16,535 nucleotides of DNA, taken from the NCBI GenBank assembly GCA_003446735.1, contig DMCJ01000183.1:1-16535 (forward strand). The letters run 5' to 3'. Numbering within the stretch: the stretch's first letter is position 1; each line of letters opens with the position of its first letter. The notes under the pieces are model-generated. The model searched no databases and had not been told where the DNA came from. It worked only from the letters and a program-made list of their open reading frames with translations. Positions 1 to 7,050 of this stretch are shown in pieces. Position numbers and translations under genes: made by a program. This DNA comes from Lachnospiraceae bacterium. GTDB lineage: Bacteria > Bacillota > Clostridia > Lachnospirales > Lachnospiraceae.

Positions 1-216
1 ATAAAAGGCTGTCTTCTGTCGGTTACAAAGAAACAGATTTTTACAGATCACCACACCGAGGATCGCATCGATCTCGTTACATGCCTCCATCGTATCAGCG
101 TGCTCGTGGTCGGTCCGTTTATATTCTATACCCAGAGAATCCAGCATATCGTATGTGCGAACTTCCCTGGGCAGGCGTCCTTCAACACTTTCGGGTCTTC
201 CGTTTAATAATTCCAT
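1..216 (-). CDS. Prolyl-tRNA editing (YbaK/ProX-type) protein, partial
   Basis: The first 72 codons of a gene that continues past the left edge. It reads MELLNGRPE at the start, then GRLPREVRTYDMLDSLGIEY, a DHEHADTMEA stretch and ICKNLFLCNRQKTAFY at the edge. I recognise this as the N-terminal part of the free-standing prolyl-tRNA editing domain (ProXp-ala/PrdX group, YbaK fold), which removes alanine wrongly charged on tRNA-Pro in the cytoplasm. The family is usually about 160 residues, so roughly half is visible. The start at 216 is the likely ATG. A GGAGG lies 13 bases upstream, which is long, and a closer GAGG lies next to the ATG, so a start one or two codons upstream is not excluded. 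It has its own promoter at 262-290. The call rests on family motifs remembered, not on a search. Confidence 0.82.
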   Translation of the reverse strand, partial: MELLNGRPESVEGRLPREVRTYDMLDSLGIEYKRTDHEHADTMEACNEIDAILGVVICKNLFLCNRQKTAFY

Positions 217-261
217 GACCTCTATCTTACCTCCGTTATCCCGCCATACTACTATCAGAGA

Positions 262-290
262 ATTATAGCACATACGTCAAACGCGGTAAA
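262..290 (-). promoter_or_regulatory. Sigma-70/A-type promoter of the prolyl-tRNA editing gene
   Basis: On the minus strand there is a perfect -10 box TATAAT (262-267), preceded by TGC so that it forms an extended TGnTATAAT element. A -35-like TTTACC (285-290) sits 17 bases further upstream. The predicted transcript start is near 255, giving a leader of about 40 bases before the ATG at 216. The promoter lies between the end of the HAD gene (296) and the editing gene, so the latter can be transcribed independently. Confidence 0.6.
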
Positions 291-295
291 TAAAG

Positions 296-1021
296 TTATT
301 TTGCCCACTTCTTAAGTACATCAAACAGTTCATCAAATGAAGAAGCGGTATAGTTTATATCATATTCCCTGACCGCATTTTCAATATCCCCCTCAGGCAT
401 GAACCAGACCGAATCAATCTTAGCATTCTTTGCTCCGAGCATGTCGGATGAAAGCGAATCCCCTATCATGATACATCTCTCTTCAGGTTCCCTTATATGA
501 TCAAAACATATATCAAAAAATCCCGCATCGGGCTTGTTTATCCCAAAGTCTTCGCTTATAAAAATATCATCAATATATTTATCAAGTCCGGTAGATGCGA
601 TCCTTCCTTTTGCGTTTATCGTTGCTCCGTTCGAAGCAATATAGATCCTTGAAGCCGGGATCTTACTCTTAACTCTCTGCACAAATTCCAGCGCTCCGTC
701 AAGCAGGACTCCGTTTATGGACATGGTGTATATAAAGTCCTCATTCATCTTTAGAGGATCGATCTTTGATATATCACCCCCACATACCTTAATAAGATCG
801 GTAAAACGAAGTATAAAAAGTTCTTTTCGGGAAATCGCTTCTTTTTCAAGCTCCAGCCAAAGTGATTTATTACAGGCTTTAAACCTCGTATATATATCCT
901 CAGAAAACTCAAGTCCGTTCCGTATTACAACGATCTTAAGCGCTTTTCTCTCTGAAGCGTGAAAATCGAGAAGAGTCTGATCAAGATCAAAAAGGAAATT
1001 GTTGTGAAAATCTGTCTGCAT
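296..1021 (-). CDS. HAD-superfamily hydrolase, YjjG-like nucleotidase
   Basis: A 241-residue cytoplasmic phosphatase of the haloacid dehalogenase superfamily. All four HAD motifs are visible: motif I DLDQTLLD with nucleophile D12 and acid D14, motif II ending in S130-N131, motif III Lys163 in INKPDAGFF, and motif IV GDSLSSD with D188 and D193. The helical cap after motif I and the overall length fit the YjjG/YfnB group, which dephosphorylates nucleoside monophosphates, including non-canonical pyrimidine nucleotides; the exact substrate cannot be read from the sequence. The ATG at 1021 is preceded in frame by TAA TAA GAT, so no upstream start exists, yet there is no ribosome binding site next to it. 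The gene follows the chimeric gene at 1077 by 55 bases and precedes the tRNA-editing gene by 79. Confidence 0.88.
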   Translation of the reverse strand: MQTDFHNNFLFDLDQTLLDFHASERKALKIVVIRNGLEFSEDIYTRFKACNKSLWLELEKEAISRKELFILRFTDLIKVCGGDISKIDPLKMNEDFIYTMSINGVLLDGALEFVQRVKSKIPASRIYIASNGATINAKGRIASTGLDKYIDDIFISEDFGINKPDAGFFDICFDHIREPEERCIMIGDSLSSDMLGAKNAKIDSVWFMPEGDIENAVREYDINYTASSFDELFDVLKKWAK

Positions 1022-1076
1022 ATCTTATTATTTACTTTTTAAAGAGGTTCGTCAATATCTGTTTCCCCTCCTGCTA

Positions 1077-2003
1077 TTATCTTATCGAATAATACTCTTC
1101 CGGAACTTCTACCTTTGTTACCCCCATATAATGACCGGGATCACCAAAAATATATGTGTCCTGATATACAAGGAAAATATTGTCAAATGCCTCCCCCGTT
1201 TCGGCATTTGTGAATTTTGCACCGTTCCACTCTGTTTCGGGAGTATAGATCTTATATGCTTCCCTTATCGCATTCAGATCGGTAAGCTCCGACTTTCCCA
1301 TAATAACATTGCGTGCATGTTCTGCAAGTCCGGCCGAATTCGTGTAGCCGTAAGATGAAGTCCATGTCCCGAATCTTCCCTCGCCGCCGGCATCTACAAC
1401 GGCTTTTTCAACCTCATCCGTTATCTTGGTAAAATCTCCGTTATCTTCAGTCAGATCCAGATCGAGCGCACCCGGATATCCCATGATCGGTGACGGAAGA
1501 TCCGCTTCGATAAAGTATCCTCCATTTTCCAACAGACCCTTGATAAGTGGCTCTGTATGTGCGTCATTTGTGCAGAAGAATGCACTGTTTTTACCGTATT
1601 TTTTTACCCATTCAGGCACATGCTGAGTTACATATTCCTGTGCACCGGGCACACCAACCTCGGTAGTAGGATCCGGCGCTTCTTCCATTGCGAATGTCAT
1701 TCCAAACATTCCCGTATAATTCTCGTCAAACTGTTCGGCTACAGTATTCGTCTCATTAACGAGAAATTCATGAATCCTTGCAGACGTGGTACCGCTTATC
1801 AGCATGTGATGAACACTGTCCCCTGCCACATGCAGAACGTTCTCCGCGGTATTTAAATGATTATTGATCATTGACGAAACCGTCAGTATCCTGTCCTCCA
1901 TTACGGCATTTGAATTGGATACCGCAACATTGTACATAAGGCTTGAGGTATAGATCACCATGACAGTCATAAATATGAACAGAAATATCATGGGAATGAT
2001 CAT
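1077..2003 (-). CDS. Chimeric protein: sensor N-terminus fused to DUF3798-like domain
   Basis: 308 residues when read from the ATG at 2003. Residues 1-25 are a membrane segment (MIIPMIFLFIFMTVMVIYTS), and residues 30-98 look like the first helices of an extracellular Cache-type sensor as found in Lachnospiraceae kinases and GGDEF proteins. From about residue 103 the character changes: EAPDPTTEVGVPGAQEYV, then NSAFFCTNDAHTEPLIKG and PSPIMGYPGALDLDL match what I recall of DUF3798, a periplasmic-binding-like family normally about 370-400 residues long with a lipoprotein signal. The first half of that family is missing and so is the rest of the sensor, so this looks like two gene pieces joined in frame. 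The reading frame extends upstream without a start to a stop at 2043-2050. The neighbouring ATG at 2043 is one base out of frame. Function unknown; it may be a decayed gene that still encodes a membrane-anchored protein. Confidence 0.6.
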   Translation of the reverse strand: MIIPMIFLFIFMTVMVIYTSSLMYNVAVSNSNAVMEDRILTVSSMINNHLNTAENVLHVAGDSVHHMLISGTTSARIHEFLVNETNTVAEQFDENYTGMFGMTFAMEEAPDPTTEVGVPGAQEYVTQHVPEWVKKYGKNSAFFCTNDAHTEPLIKGLLENGGYFIEADLPSPIMGYPGALDLDLTEDNGDFTKITDEVEKAVVDAGGEGRFGTWTSSYGYTNSAGLAEHARNVIMGKSELTDLNAIREAYKIYTPETEWNGAKFTNAETGEAFDNIFLVYQDTYIFGDPGHYMGVTKVEVPEEYYSIR

Positions 2004-2043
2004 TCCCGTTTTTCTGCGACCTCTCTTCTTTATCCTTTTTCAT
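2004..2043 (-). pseudogene. Frameshifted 5' end of the chimeric gene
   Basis: The ATG at 2043 opens a frame (MKKDKEERSQ) that departs from the gene below it. If the run of five A at 2036-2040 had only four, the same ATG would read MKRIKKRGRRKTG and continue directly into MIIPMIF. That would give a lysine/arginine-rich cytoplasmic tail before the membrane segment, exactly as expected for a sensor. I infer a one-base insertion in the homopolymer. It could be real decay, phase variation or a sequencing error. No good ribosome binding site precedes either ATG. Confidence 0.5.
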
Positions 2044-2149
2044 TATTGACTGTCTTATTCATATAATATAAATGAAACCTATAATTATCCTAACAATTAT
2101 TACGATACCAAAATCGGTCTTTTATTCAAAGATTAGTGGTATAAGCGGT

Positions 2150-4654
2150 TTACTCACATGCTCTAACGGCATGCATTATGCCCGCCGGCTCATGTTTTTC
2201 CAGATATTTATCCCTTGCTTTTTCTCCCTTTACGCATACACATTTATATATTCCGTCCAGCCTGTCCTTTGCATCCTTAAGGCTGTCCGGATCATCACTC
2301 CATATGAGCATAACGGGAAGTTCATCGGATCCGCTCGGTGAAAGCTGCTTTTCCTTTGGAATATATTGCTTTAATAGAAGTTCCAGTTTCTCGTATTTTA
2401 CGGGTTTTGTGATATAATCGGTAAATCCCTTTGAAATATAGTTTTCCCTGGCGCCTATTATCGCATCGGCTGTAAGTGCGATTACCGGAGTATCTCCGAT
2501 AATATCTTTTTCCTTCATGGCTTTTAAGGTTTCCTCGCCATTTAACTTAGGCATCATCTGATCTAAAAGGATACAGTCATATCTGTTTTTTTCCGCGTTT
2601 TCGATACATTTTTCTCCGGAATCCGCAAAATCGGTCTGTATCTTCGTATCCCTTAAAAGACCCTCCATGACCTCTAAGTTCATTTCGTTATCATCAACGA
2701 CAAGTATCCTTGCCGAGGGCGCATACAGACCGACCGCATCTGCTTCAATATTACTTAAGTATTCGCTGACTGCATTACTGAAATTACCTATCTTTGCGGC
2801 TTTGACAACCTTTTGGGGGATCGAAACGGTAAATGTGCTTCCCTTACCGTATTCACTCTCGAATTCGATCCTTCCCTCCATCATTTCCAGAAGAAGCTGA
2901 GTGATGTGAAGCCCCAGGCCGGTTCCTTCTATACTCCGGTTTTTCTTTTCATCAAGCCTTTGAAAACTCTTAAAGAGTTTATCTTTATCCTCTTCTTTTA
3001 TTCCTATCCCTGTATCGGCAACCTTAACGGTAAGGTCCGCGTAATTACCCATCATGCCCGGGATCGAATATACATCTACGTCGACCCTGCCATTATCTGT
3101 ATATTTGATAGCATTATTTATGATATTTAAAAATATCTGCCTTATCCTTATCTCATCACCGAAAAGAACTGAGGGTATATCTTCCGAAACCTTGAAATTA
3201 AAATCAAGGCCCTTCTTTTTTGCCCTCGGCATTGTCATGTTCATGACATCATTAAGCACTGATGCCACATCATATTCCACGGCTATGATCTCAAAATTAC
3301 CCGACTCAATCTTGGAAAGATCCAGGATATCATTTATTATTGATAAAAGCGTATTGCCGGCACTTTTTATCTCAAGCGCATAATTCCTTATCCTGCTTTC
3401 CTTTGTATCACGGAGTATCATCTCATCGATCCCCATGATACCGTTTAAAGGAGTCCTTATTTCGTGGGACATATTTGCCAGAAAATCATCTTTTGCTTTA
3501 CTTATATGAACAAGCTCGTTTGCTTCAAGCCTTATGTTTATAAGCTGCTTGATAGTATGAATGATGGAGCAGATCATAAATCCAAATAGTCCGAATGACA
3601 TATAAAGGCCGGAAAAAACTCCGTTATGAGCAAACTGGAACATACCCATCTGAACGATCGCGGCTATGGCAAGGATTATAAACCCTACGGTAACAAAACG
3701 ATAAGAGTAACCCTGTTTTTTTCTGATATCCATTATTATGGTTGAAAAAAGGAAGACGATCGATAATACTGCGCATAGGGCAGAATAAATAAAACTCTTT
3801 CCAAGTTCCATTTTTCCTAATATGAAAAGGATTCCGAAAAGGACGAAATTCAGGGTCTCAAAGACACCCGGAATGATCAGGATCCTGCTGTATCTCCCTT
3901 CCTGGAGCGAATTGACAAATATGATAAAGGGGAGTGGCATGACCATTACCATCAGATACGGTATATCACCCATGACTGCAAGATTGGAAGTATACAATTG
4001 TCTGAAAACCGAATTTGAAAGAACCCAGCAGGCCCCTAATATTATACCGATCGAAAGATGTTCCATCTCAAGGTATTTTTTATGGATGATCTGATATATC
4101 ACTGAAGCAGTAAAACAGATAAGACCAAGTATCAGAACAGACATCCCGACAAATACTTCAAGTCCGTAGAGCTTAAGAAGATAAGTCAGTATCCCCAGCC
4201 TGGTTCCCATATAAACTTCATATATCATTCCGGAATTATATTCATAAAAAACACGAAGTGTCTTACCTGCATCCTCCGGAAAAAGGGATGCATATACATA
4301 ACACTCCGTGGATCTGTCACCAAGCAGCTTGTAGTCAGTTGACTTTAATTCCTTCCGAAGCTTGCCGTCTATGTATATAGACATATCTTTGCCTCGAAAG
4401 CATAAAGCAGACATTTCCCGATCGATCTTATCCGGAAGGACCGTTTCTAAAACTACATCGTCCTTTACTCTTCCGGGAACAGCAAAAGGCTGTTTTGTCC
4501 CATCAGAATTGACCATTACCCAGTTATCACCGGGTAATTCTTCGCATAAATTACCGTTCATCGGAACGTCTCCGGGAAAGGCGATCTCTCCGATCACGAT
4601 ATATCCGAATACCAATATGAGAATGATCGAAAGTATTCTTTTAATATATATCAA
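2150..4654 (-). CDS. Hybrid sensor histidine kinase with 7-TM sensor and receiver
   Basis: 834 residues. A signal-anchor helix (8-24) is followed by an extracellular beta-rich domain (about 30-150), then about seven membrane helices (about 155-370) in the style of 7TMR-DISM sensors. The HisKA box SHEIRTPLNG has phospho-acceptor H397. The ATPase domain shows the N box NIINNAIKYT (510-519), DTGIG (547-551) and GTGLGL (577-582). The receiver (649-765) has D654/D655, phospho-acceptor D698 in LLDQMMP, T728 and K750. Residues 775-834 begin like a second receiver (PVMLIWSDDPDSL) but stop before its phospho-acceptor strand. The start is TTG, supported by CGGAGA seven bases upstream and by the absence of a nearby ATG. 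It lies 17 bases after the Hpt gene, in one operon with it and the two-receiver protein. The ligand is unknown. Confidence 0.93.
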   Translation of the reverse strand: MIYIKRILSIILILVFGYIVIGEIAFPGDVPMNGNLCEELPGDNWVMVNSDGTKQPFAVPGRVKDDVVLETVLPDKIDREMSALCFRGKDMSIYIDGKLRKELKSTDYKLLGDRSTECYVYASLFPEDAGKTLRVFYEYNSGMIYEVYMGTRLGILTYLLKLYGLEVFVGMSVLILGLICFTASVIYQIIHKKYLEMEHLSIGIILGACWVLSNSVFRQLYTSNLAVMGDIPYLMVMVMPLPFIIFVNSLQEGRYSRILIIPGVFETLNFVLFGILFILGKMELGKSFIYSALCAVLSIVFLFSTIIMDIRKKQGYSYRFVTVGFIILAIAAIVQMGMFQFAHNGVFSGLYMSFGLFGFMICSIIHTIKQLINIRLEANELVHISKAKDDFLANMSHEIRTPLNGIMGIDEMILRDTKESRIRNYALEIKSAGNTLLSIINDILDLSKIESGNFEIIAVEYDVASVLNDVMNMTMPRAKKKGLDFNFKVSEDIPSVLFGDEIRIRQIFLNIINNAIKYTDNGRVDVDVYSIPGMMGNYADLTVKVADTGIGIKEEDKDKLFKSFQRLDEKKNRSIEGTGLGLHITQLLLEMMEGRIEFESEYGKGSTFTVSIPQKVVKAAKIGNFSNAVSEYLSNIEADAVGLYAPSARILVVDDNEMNLEVMEGLLRDTKIQTDFADSGEKCIENAEKNRYDCILLDQMMPKLNGEETLKAMKEKDIIGDTPVIALTADAIIGARENYISKGFTDYITKPVKYEKLELLLKQYIPKEKQLSPSGSDELPVMLIWSDDPDSLKDAKDRLDGIYKCVCVKGEKARDKYLEKHEPAGIMHAVRACE

Positions 4655-4671
4655 TGCCGATTCTCCGTATA

Positions 4672-5265
4672 TCAGATATCATTCATTACAGTTTTTACAA
4701 TTTCCGCTGCCTCGTCATACATAAAATCATCGATATATCCCGCAGCTTCATTAAGTTTTCCCGCCAAAGACGGTTCAAAGGGATAGCCGGAAAGTATCTT
4801 TATAAGTTCTCTTGACTTATCATCATCGAAATCATCCAAAGTTTTAAGTAAAGACGATGCAACTTCGCGGGCTCTGTCGGCAGATATTTTATCCGCCCGG
4901 TCCCCTGAGGATGACAATTCCGCAAGTTTGTCGGCAAGTTCCTTATATGATGCAAGTACCTGAACTGTCTTTTCCTTAATAACTGACAGATCATTATTTC
5001 TTGCAGCCATCTCCAGTTTTTCAAAATCTCCTGCAAGCTCAGTGGCTCCTATCATCCTGGAATTGCTCTTTAGGGAATGGACGACTATCATATAATTTTC
5101 ATAATCTTCGGCATCAAAGAATTCTTTTACTTTCGCACTGTTTTTTTCACGATTAGCCGAATAGCAGCCTGCTGCCTGCACCAGTTTTTCTATATTGCCG
5201 GTATATGCGATACCTGTTTTGATATCAAGTCCGGCTCCTTCCATGATATTTGTCTCTTTATCCAT
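4672..5265 (-). CDS. Stand-alone Hpt phosphotransfer protein
   Basis: 197 residues, all helical, soluble. The Hpt motif HSLKSNSRMIGA places the phospho-accepting histidine at H63, with the Lys two residues after the Leu and the small Ser and Gly positions typical of Hpt four-helix bundles. The second half (about 100-197) is another helical segment with no motif I recognise. It should shuttle phosphate between the kinase's receiver (D698) and the receiver of the upstream gene (D204). I chose the ATG at 5265 because GGGGTG lies five bases before it. The frame could also open at TTG 5286 or ATG 5283, which overlap the previous gene and lack a binding site. The start is four bases after the stop of the upstream gene, and GGGGTGA contains that stop, so translation is probably coupled. 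Confidence 0.85.
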   Translation of the reverse strand: MDKETNIMEGAGLDIKTGIAYTGNIEKLVQAAGCYSANREKNSAKVKEFFDAEDYENYMIVVHSLKSNSRMIGATELAGDFEKLEMAARNNDLSVIKEKTVQVLASYKELADKLAELSSSGDRADKISADRAREVASSLLKTLDDFDDDKSRELIKILSGYPFEPSLAGKLNEAAGYIDDFMYDEAAEIVKTVMNDI

Positions 5266-5269
5266 TTCT

Positions 5270-6091
5270 TCACCCCAAAACATCAATGATCTTTGCTACC
5301 AGTTCCGACTTCTTGGACGGTTTTATTACATAACCCTCCGGTCTTAACTCCTTTATGGTCTGCAAAACGGCACTCTTTTCGGTCATACCTGTAAGAAATA
5401 TAACGGGAATTGTCGAATAAAAGTCCGTAGACCGAAGCTCCCTTAATACTTCCGGGCCATCCATACCCGGCATCAGGTAATCTAAAAGAATAAGATCCGG
5501 AATATTTTTGGTAAGTGCAATAAATGCCTGATCTCCGGATTTTACTAAAGTAACATCATAAAATTCGGATAGCAGATTTTTAATATGAAAGAGCTGTTCG
5601 GGATCATCATCGACTACGAGGATATGTTTTCTGTGATGTACCTCTTCGTCCTTTCGTTCATTAACAAATTCCCTGAATGCGGAAAGATTGTTTTCCCTGT
5701 CATTTTCCAGTTTCTCCTCGATCTCGGAAAGCTTCTCATATAAAGCAAAAAGTGAAACCGGCCTGGAAAGAAAAAGGACTCTGTCCAGATGGGTATATTT
5801 TATGAAAAACTTTTCATCTTCCTCGTTTGCGATCACGATTATCGTACAGTTTCCCTGATTAACCGCGGTCCGCACAACATCATAAACCGAAACGGACTCT
5901 ACTGTCTCATCTCCCATACATATGATGATCACCTTCGGAAGTTCCGCAAGAGTGATATCATATAAAGCACTCTTTGAAGGATCACATTTCAATGTCATGT
6001 AACCCCTGTCATCTTCCAGATGCTCGGCTACGTCTTTCATGACCTTACGATTTTTGCCGGTAATAAGTATCTTAAGATTTCTCTGCATCAT
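5270..6091 (-). CDS. Response regulator with degenerate and intact receiver domains
   Basis: 273 residues. The N-terminal domain (5-125) has a receiver-like alternation of strands and helices but lacks the paired acidic residues after strand 1 and the Asp of strand 3 (IIICMGDET stands there). The switch Thr is replaced, and the conserved Lys before Pro has become Arg (FLSRPVS, R110), so it should not be phosphorylated. A charged helical linker (about 115-155) leads to a complete receiver (156-272) with D161-D163, phospho-acceptor D204 in LLDYLMPGMDG, T234 and K257. There is no DNA-binding, GGDEF or other output domain after it. As first gene of the operon with Hpt and hybrid kinase it is the likely terminal acceptor of the relay, acting by protein-protein contact. 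ATG ATG at 6091/6088 are both possible starts; no clear ribosome binding site is seen. Confidence 0.87.
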   Translation of the reverse strand: MMQRNLKILITGKNRKVMKDVAEHLEDDRGYMTLKCDPSKSALYDITLAELPKVIIICMGDETVESVSVYDVVRTAVNQGNCTIIVIANEEDEKFFIKYTHLDRVLFLSRPVSLFALYEKLSEIEEKLENDRENNLSAFREFVNERKDEEVHHRKHILVVDDDPEQLFHIKNLLSEFYDVTLVKSGDQAFIALTKNIPDLILLDYLMPGMDGPEVLRELRSTDFYSTIPVIFLTGMTEKSAVLQTIKELRPEGYVIKPSKKSELVAKIIDVLG

Positions 6092-6167
6092 ATCAACTCA
6101 TTTCTATATTATTCCTGTTTATCCGACATCCAAAACTACGGACACAGATACAAAATTATTTTATCAA

Positions 6168-6193
6168 ATATAAAAGCCCCGGGGTAAAACCCG
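6168..6193 (-). terminator. Possible terminator of the dehydrogenase-LytTR operon
   Basis: In minus-strand RNA the sequence reads ACGGGUUUUACCCC, then GGGGCUUUUAUAUUU. GGG (6190-6192) can pair with CCC across a UUUUA loop, and the palindrome CCCCGGGG (6177-6184) follows, ending in a broken U-run. The stem is short and the geometry is not the textbook one, so this is a weak call. It sits 33 bases after the DUF3021-like stop, in the 134-base gap (6092-6225) before the phosphorelay operon. I could not identify a convincing promoter for that operon in the gap. Confidence 0.3.
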
Positions 6194-6225
6194 TTGCCAA
6201 GCGGTCGATTCAATTGTCTAAACGG

Positions 6226-6558
6226 TTAATCGTTATCTTTTTCTTTATCCTGATCTTTCATCTTTTTTAATTCCTCGTTCATTTTTCTGATCTCTCTATT
6301 ATACCTTAAATACATGATCAACCATATGAAGAAGTATCCAACGAGCATGCAGATCGTTATGATAACTACTGAAATATCTCCCATGTTCATCCATCCCTGC
6401 AGGCAGCCCATAGTAAAATATGATGTCGCAGTTATGAGGAAATGAGTGACGGTACATCTTAATATACTCCAGGACTCTATATCATAGACCTGTGTCGATC
6501 CCATACAGATCATTCCATTGATACCTCCGATGATCAGGAATCTTATAAAGGTTCCTAT
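6226..6558 (-). CDS. DUF3021-like membrane protein segment
   Basis: The C-terminal part of the interrupted frame. The clearly recognisable piece is ESWSILRCTVTHFLITATSY followed by a glycine- and tryptophan-containing turn and a final helix, then a charged tail with NREIRKMNEELKKMKD. This resembles helices 2-4 of DUF3021, a membrane protein encoded next to LytTR regulators and thought to restrain them. Three helices are visible instead of the usual four, so the first helix and loop seem to be missing. The first ATG is at 6513. A very good AAAGGAGG (6569-6576) lies ten bases before an ATA codon at 6556-6558, which suggests that the original start was there and that ATG became ATA. If ATA is not used, translation could begin only weakly at 6513, giving 95 residues. 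Confidence 0.55.
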   Translation of the reverse strand: MGTFIRFLIIGGINGMICMGSTQVYDIESWSILRCTVTHFLITATSYFTMGCLQGWMNMGDISVVIITICMLVGYFFIWLIMYLRYNREIRKMNEELKKMKDQDKEKDND

Positions 6559-6756
6559 GGTTTCCTTTCCTCCTTTATTCTCTTCTGCTCTGATCTTCCT
6601 TCCGATCTCTCCAACAAATCTGCGGGCAACCCAGGTATCGGTTCCATCATCGAATGTAACCTTTATCGTCCCGGATATGCTAAGATCAAAGCGACTTACT
6701 TTTTTTAAGTTAATGACTTCGAAGCGACTGATCCTGGTAAAGACAGTATCATCCAG

Positions 6757-7044
6757 CTAGGATTCAAATTCCTTCAAGGTAAGCCTTGATCTGAAAAGTC
6801 CTTCGGATGTACAAACCATCAGCTTCCTTTTTTCGGTATAAACCCGGATTATATCCTTTGGATCCACAAAATGCAGTTTATCACCTTCGTAAAGAACAAC
6901 CTTTTCATTCTCTCTGGAAACACATTGCTCTATAGCGGTGATTATCCTGTCTACCAATTCGGTTTTATTATCGGCTTTGATGATCACCTGTGGAATTTCA
7001 CAGGATGGATCCTCCTCAAACCCTATATTTATACGTTCTTCCAT
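6757..7044 (-). CDS. LytTR DNA-binding regulator, truncated by amber stop
   Basis: 95 residues. The first 45 form a leader helix region typical of short LytTR proteins without a receiver. Residues 48-95 (KVVLYEGDKLHFVDPKDIIR, then LFRSRLTLKEFES) are strands 1-4 of the LytTR domain. A complete domain needs about 100 residues, so the product as encoded lacks the half that contains the RISR and NLKKV DNA-contact region and is unlikely to bind DNA. It starts six bases after the hydrolase gene, with AGGGGA three bases before the ATG. It is the last regulator-like gene of the operon that begins with the alcohol dehydrogenase. Confidence 0.75.
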   Translation of the reverse strand: MEERINIGFEEDPSCEIPQVIIKADNKTELVDRIITAIEQCVSRENEKVVLYEGDKLHFVDPKDIIRVYTEKRKLMVCTSEGLFRSRLTLKEFES

Positions 7045-7050
7045 TTTCCC

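Larger units (their letters stand above)
6226..7044 (-). pseudogene. LytTR-DUF3021 regulator interrupted by one amber codon
   Basis: A single reading frame of 272 codons plus stop, broken only by TAG at 6757-6759. Before it comes a typical LytTR N-terminal part. After it the frame continues in perfect register with LDDTVFTRISRFEVINLKKV, SRFDLSISGTIKVTFDDG and VARRFVGEI, the second half of a LytTR DNA-binding domain. It then runs with no further stop into a three-helix membrane segment resembling DUF3021. LytTR genes in Firmicutes are commonly followed by a separate DUF3021 gene, so the in-frame join is notable too. The amber is most simply a TTG-to-TAG change at a position that is usually hydrophobic. 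TAG is the normal stop of yidC, mnmG and the hydrolase in this same window, so recoding is unlikely. It is probably a broken gene; low-level readthrough is possible. Confidence 0.65.

Noticed and set aside
2098..2180. Another frame after the kinase tail (VSKPLIPLIFE) as the missing end of a frameshifted receiver
   Set aside because: The middle of the domain, including the acceptor Asp, is not found in any frame, so a single frameshift cannot restore it.
3054..3383. Open frames on the plus strand opposite the kinase, mnmG and mnmE genes
   Set aside because: They are antisense shadows of well-supported genes and show no family features or ribosome sites.
6226..7044. TAG recoding (pyrrolysine or suppressor) to explain the amber in LytTR
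   Set aside because: yidC, mnmG and the esterase in the same window end properly at TAG, and no pyrrolysine genes are present here, so a simple nonsense change is more likely.
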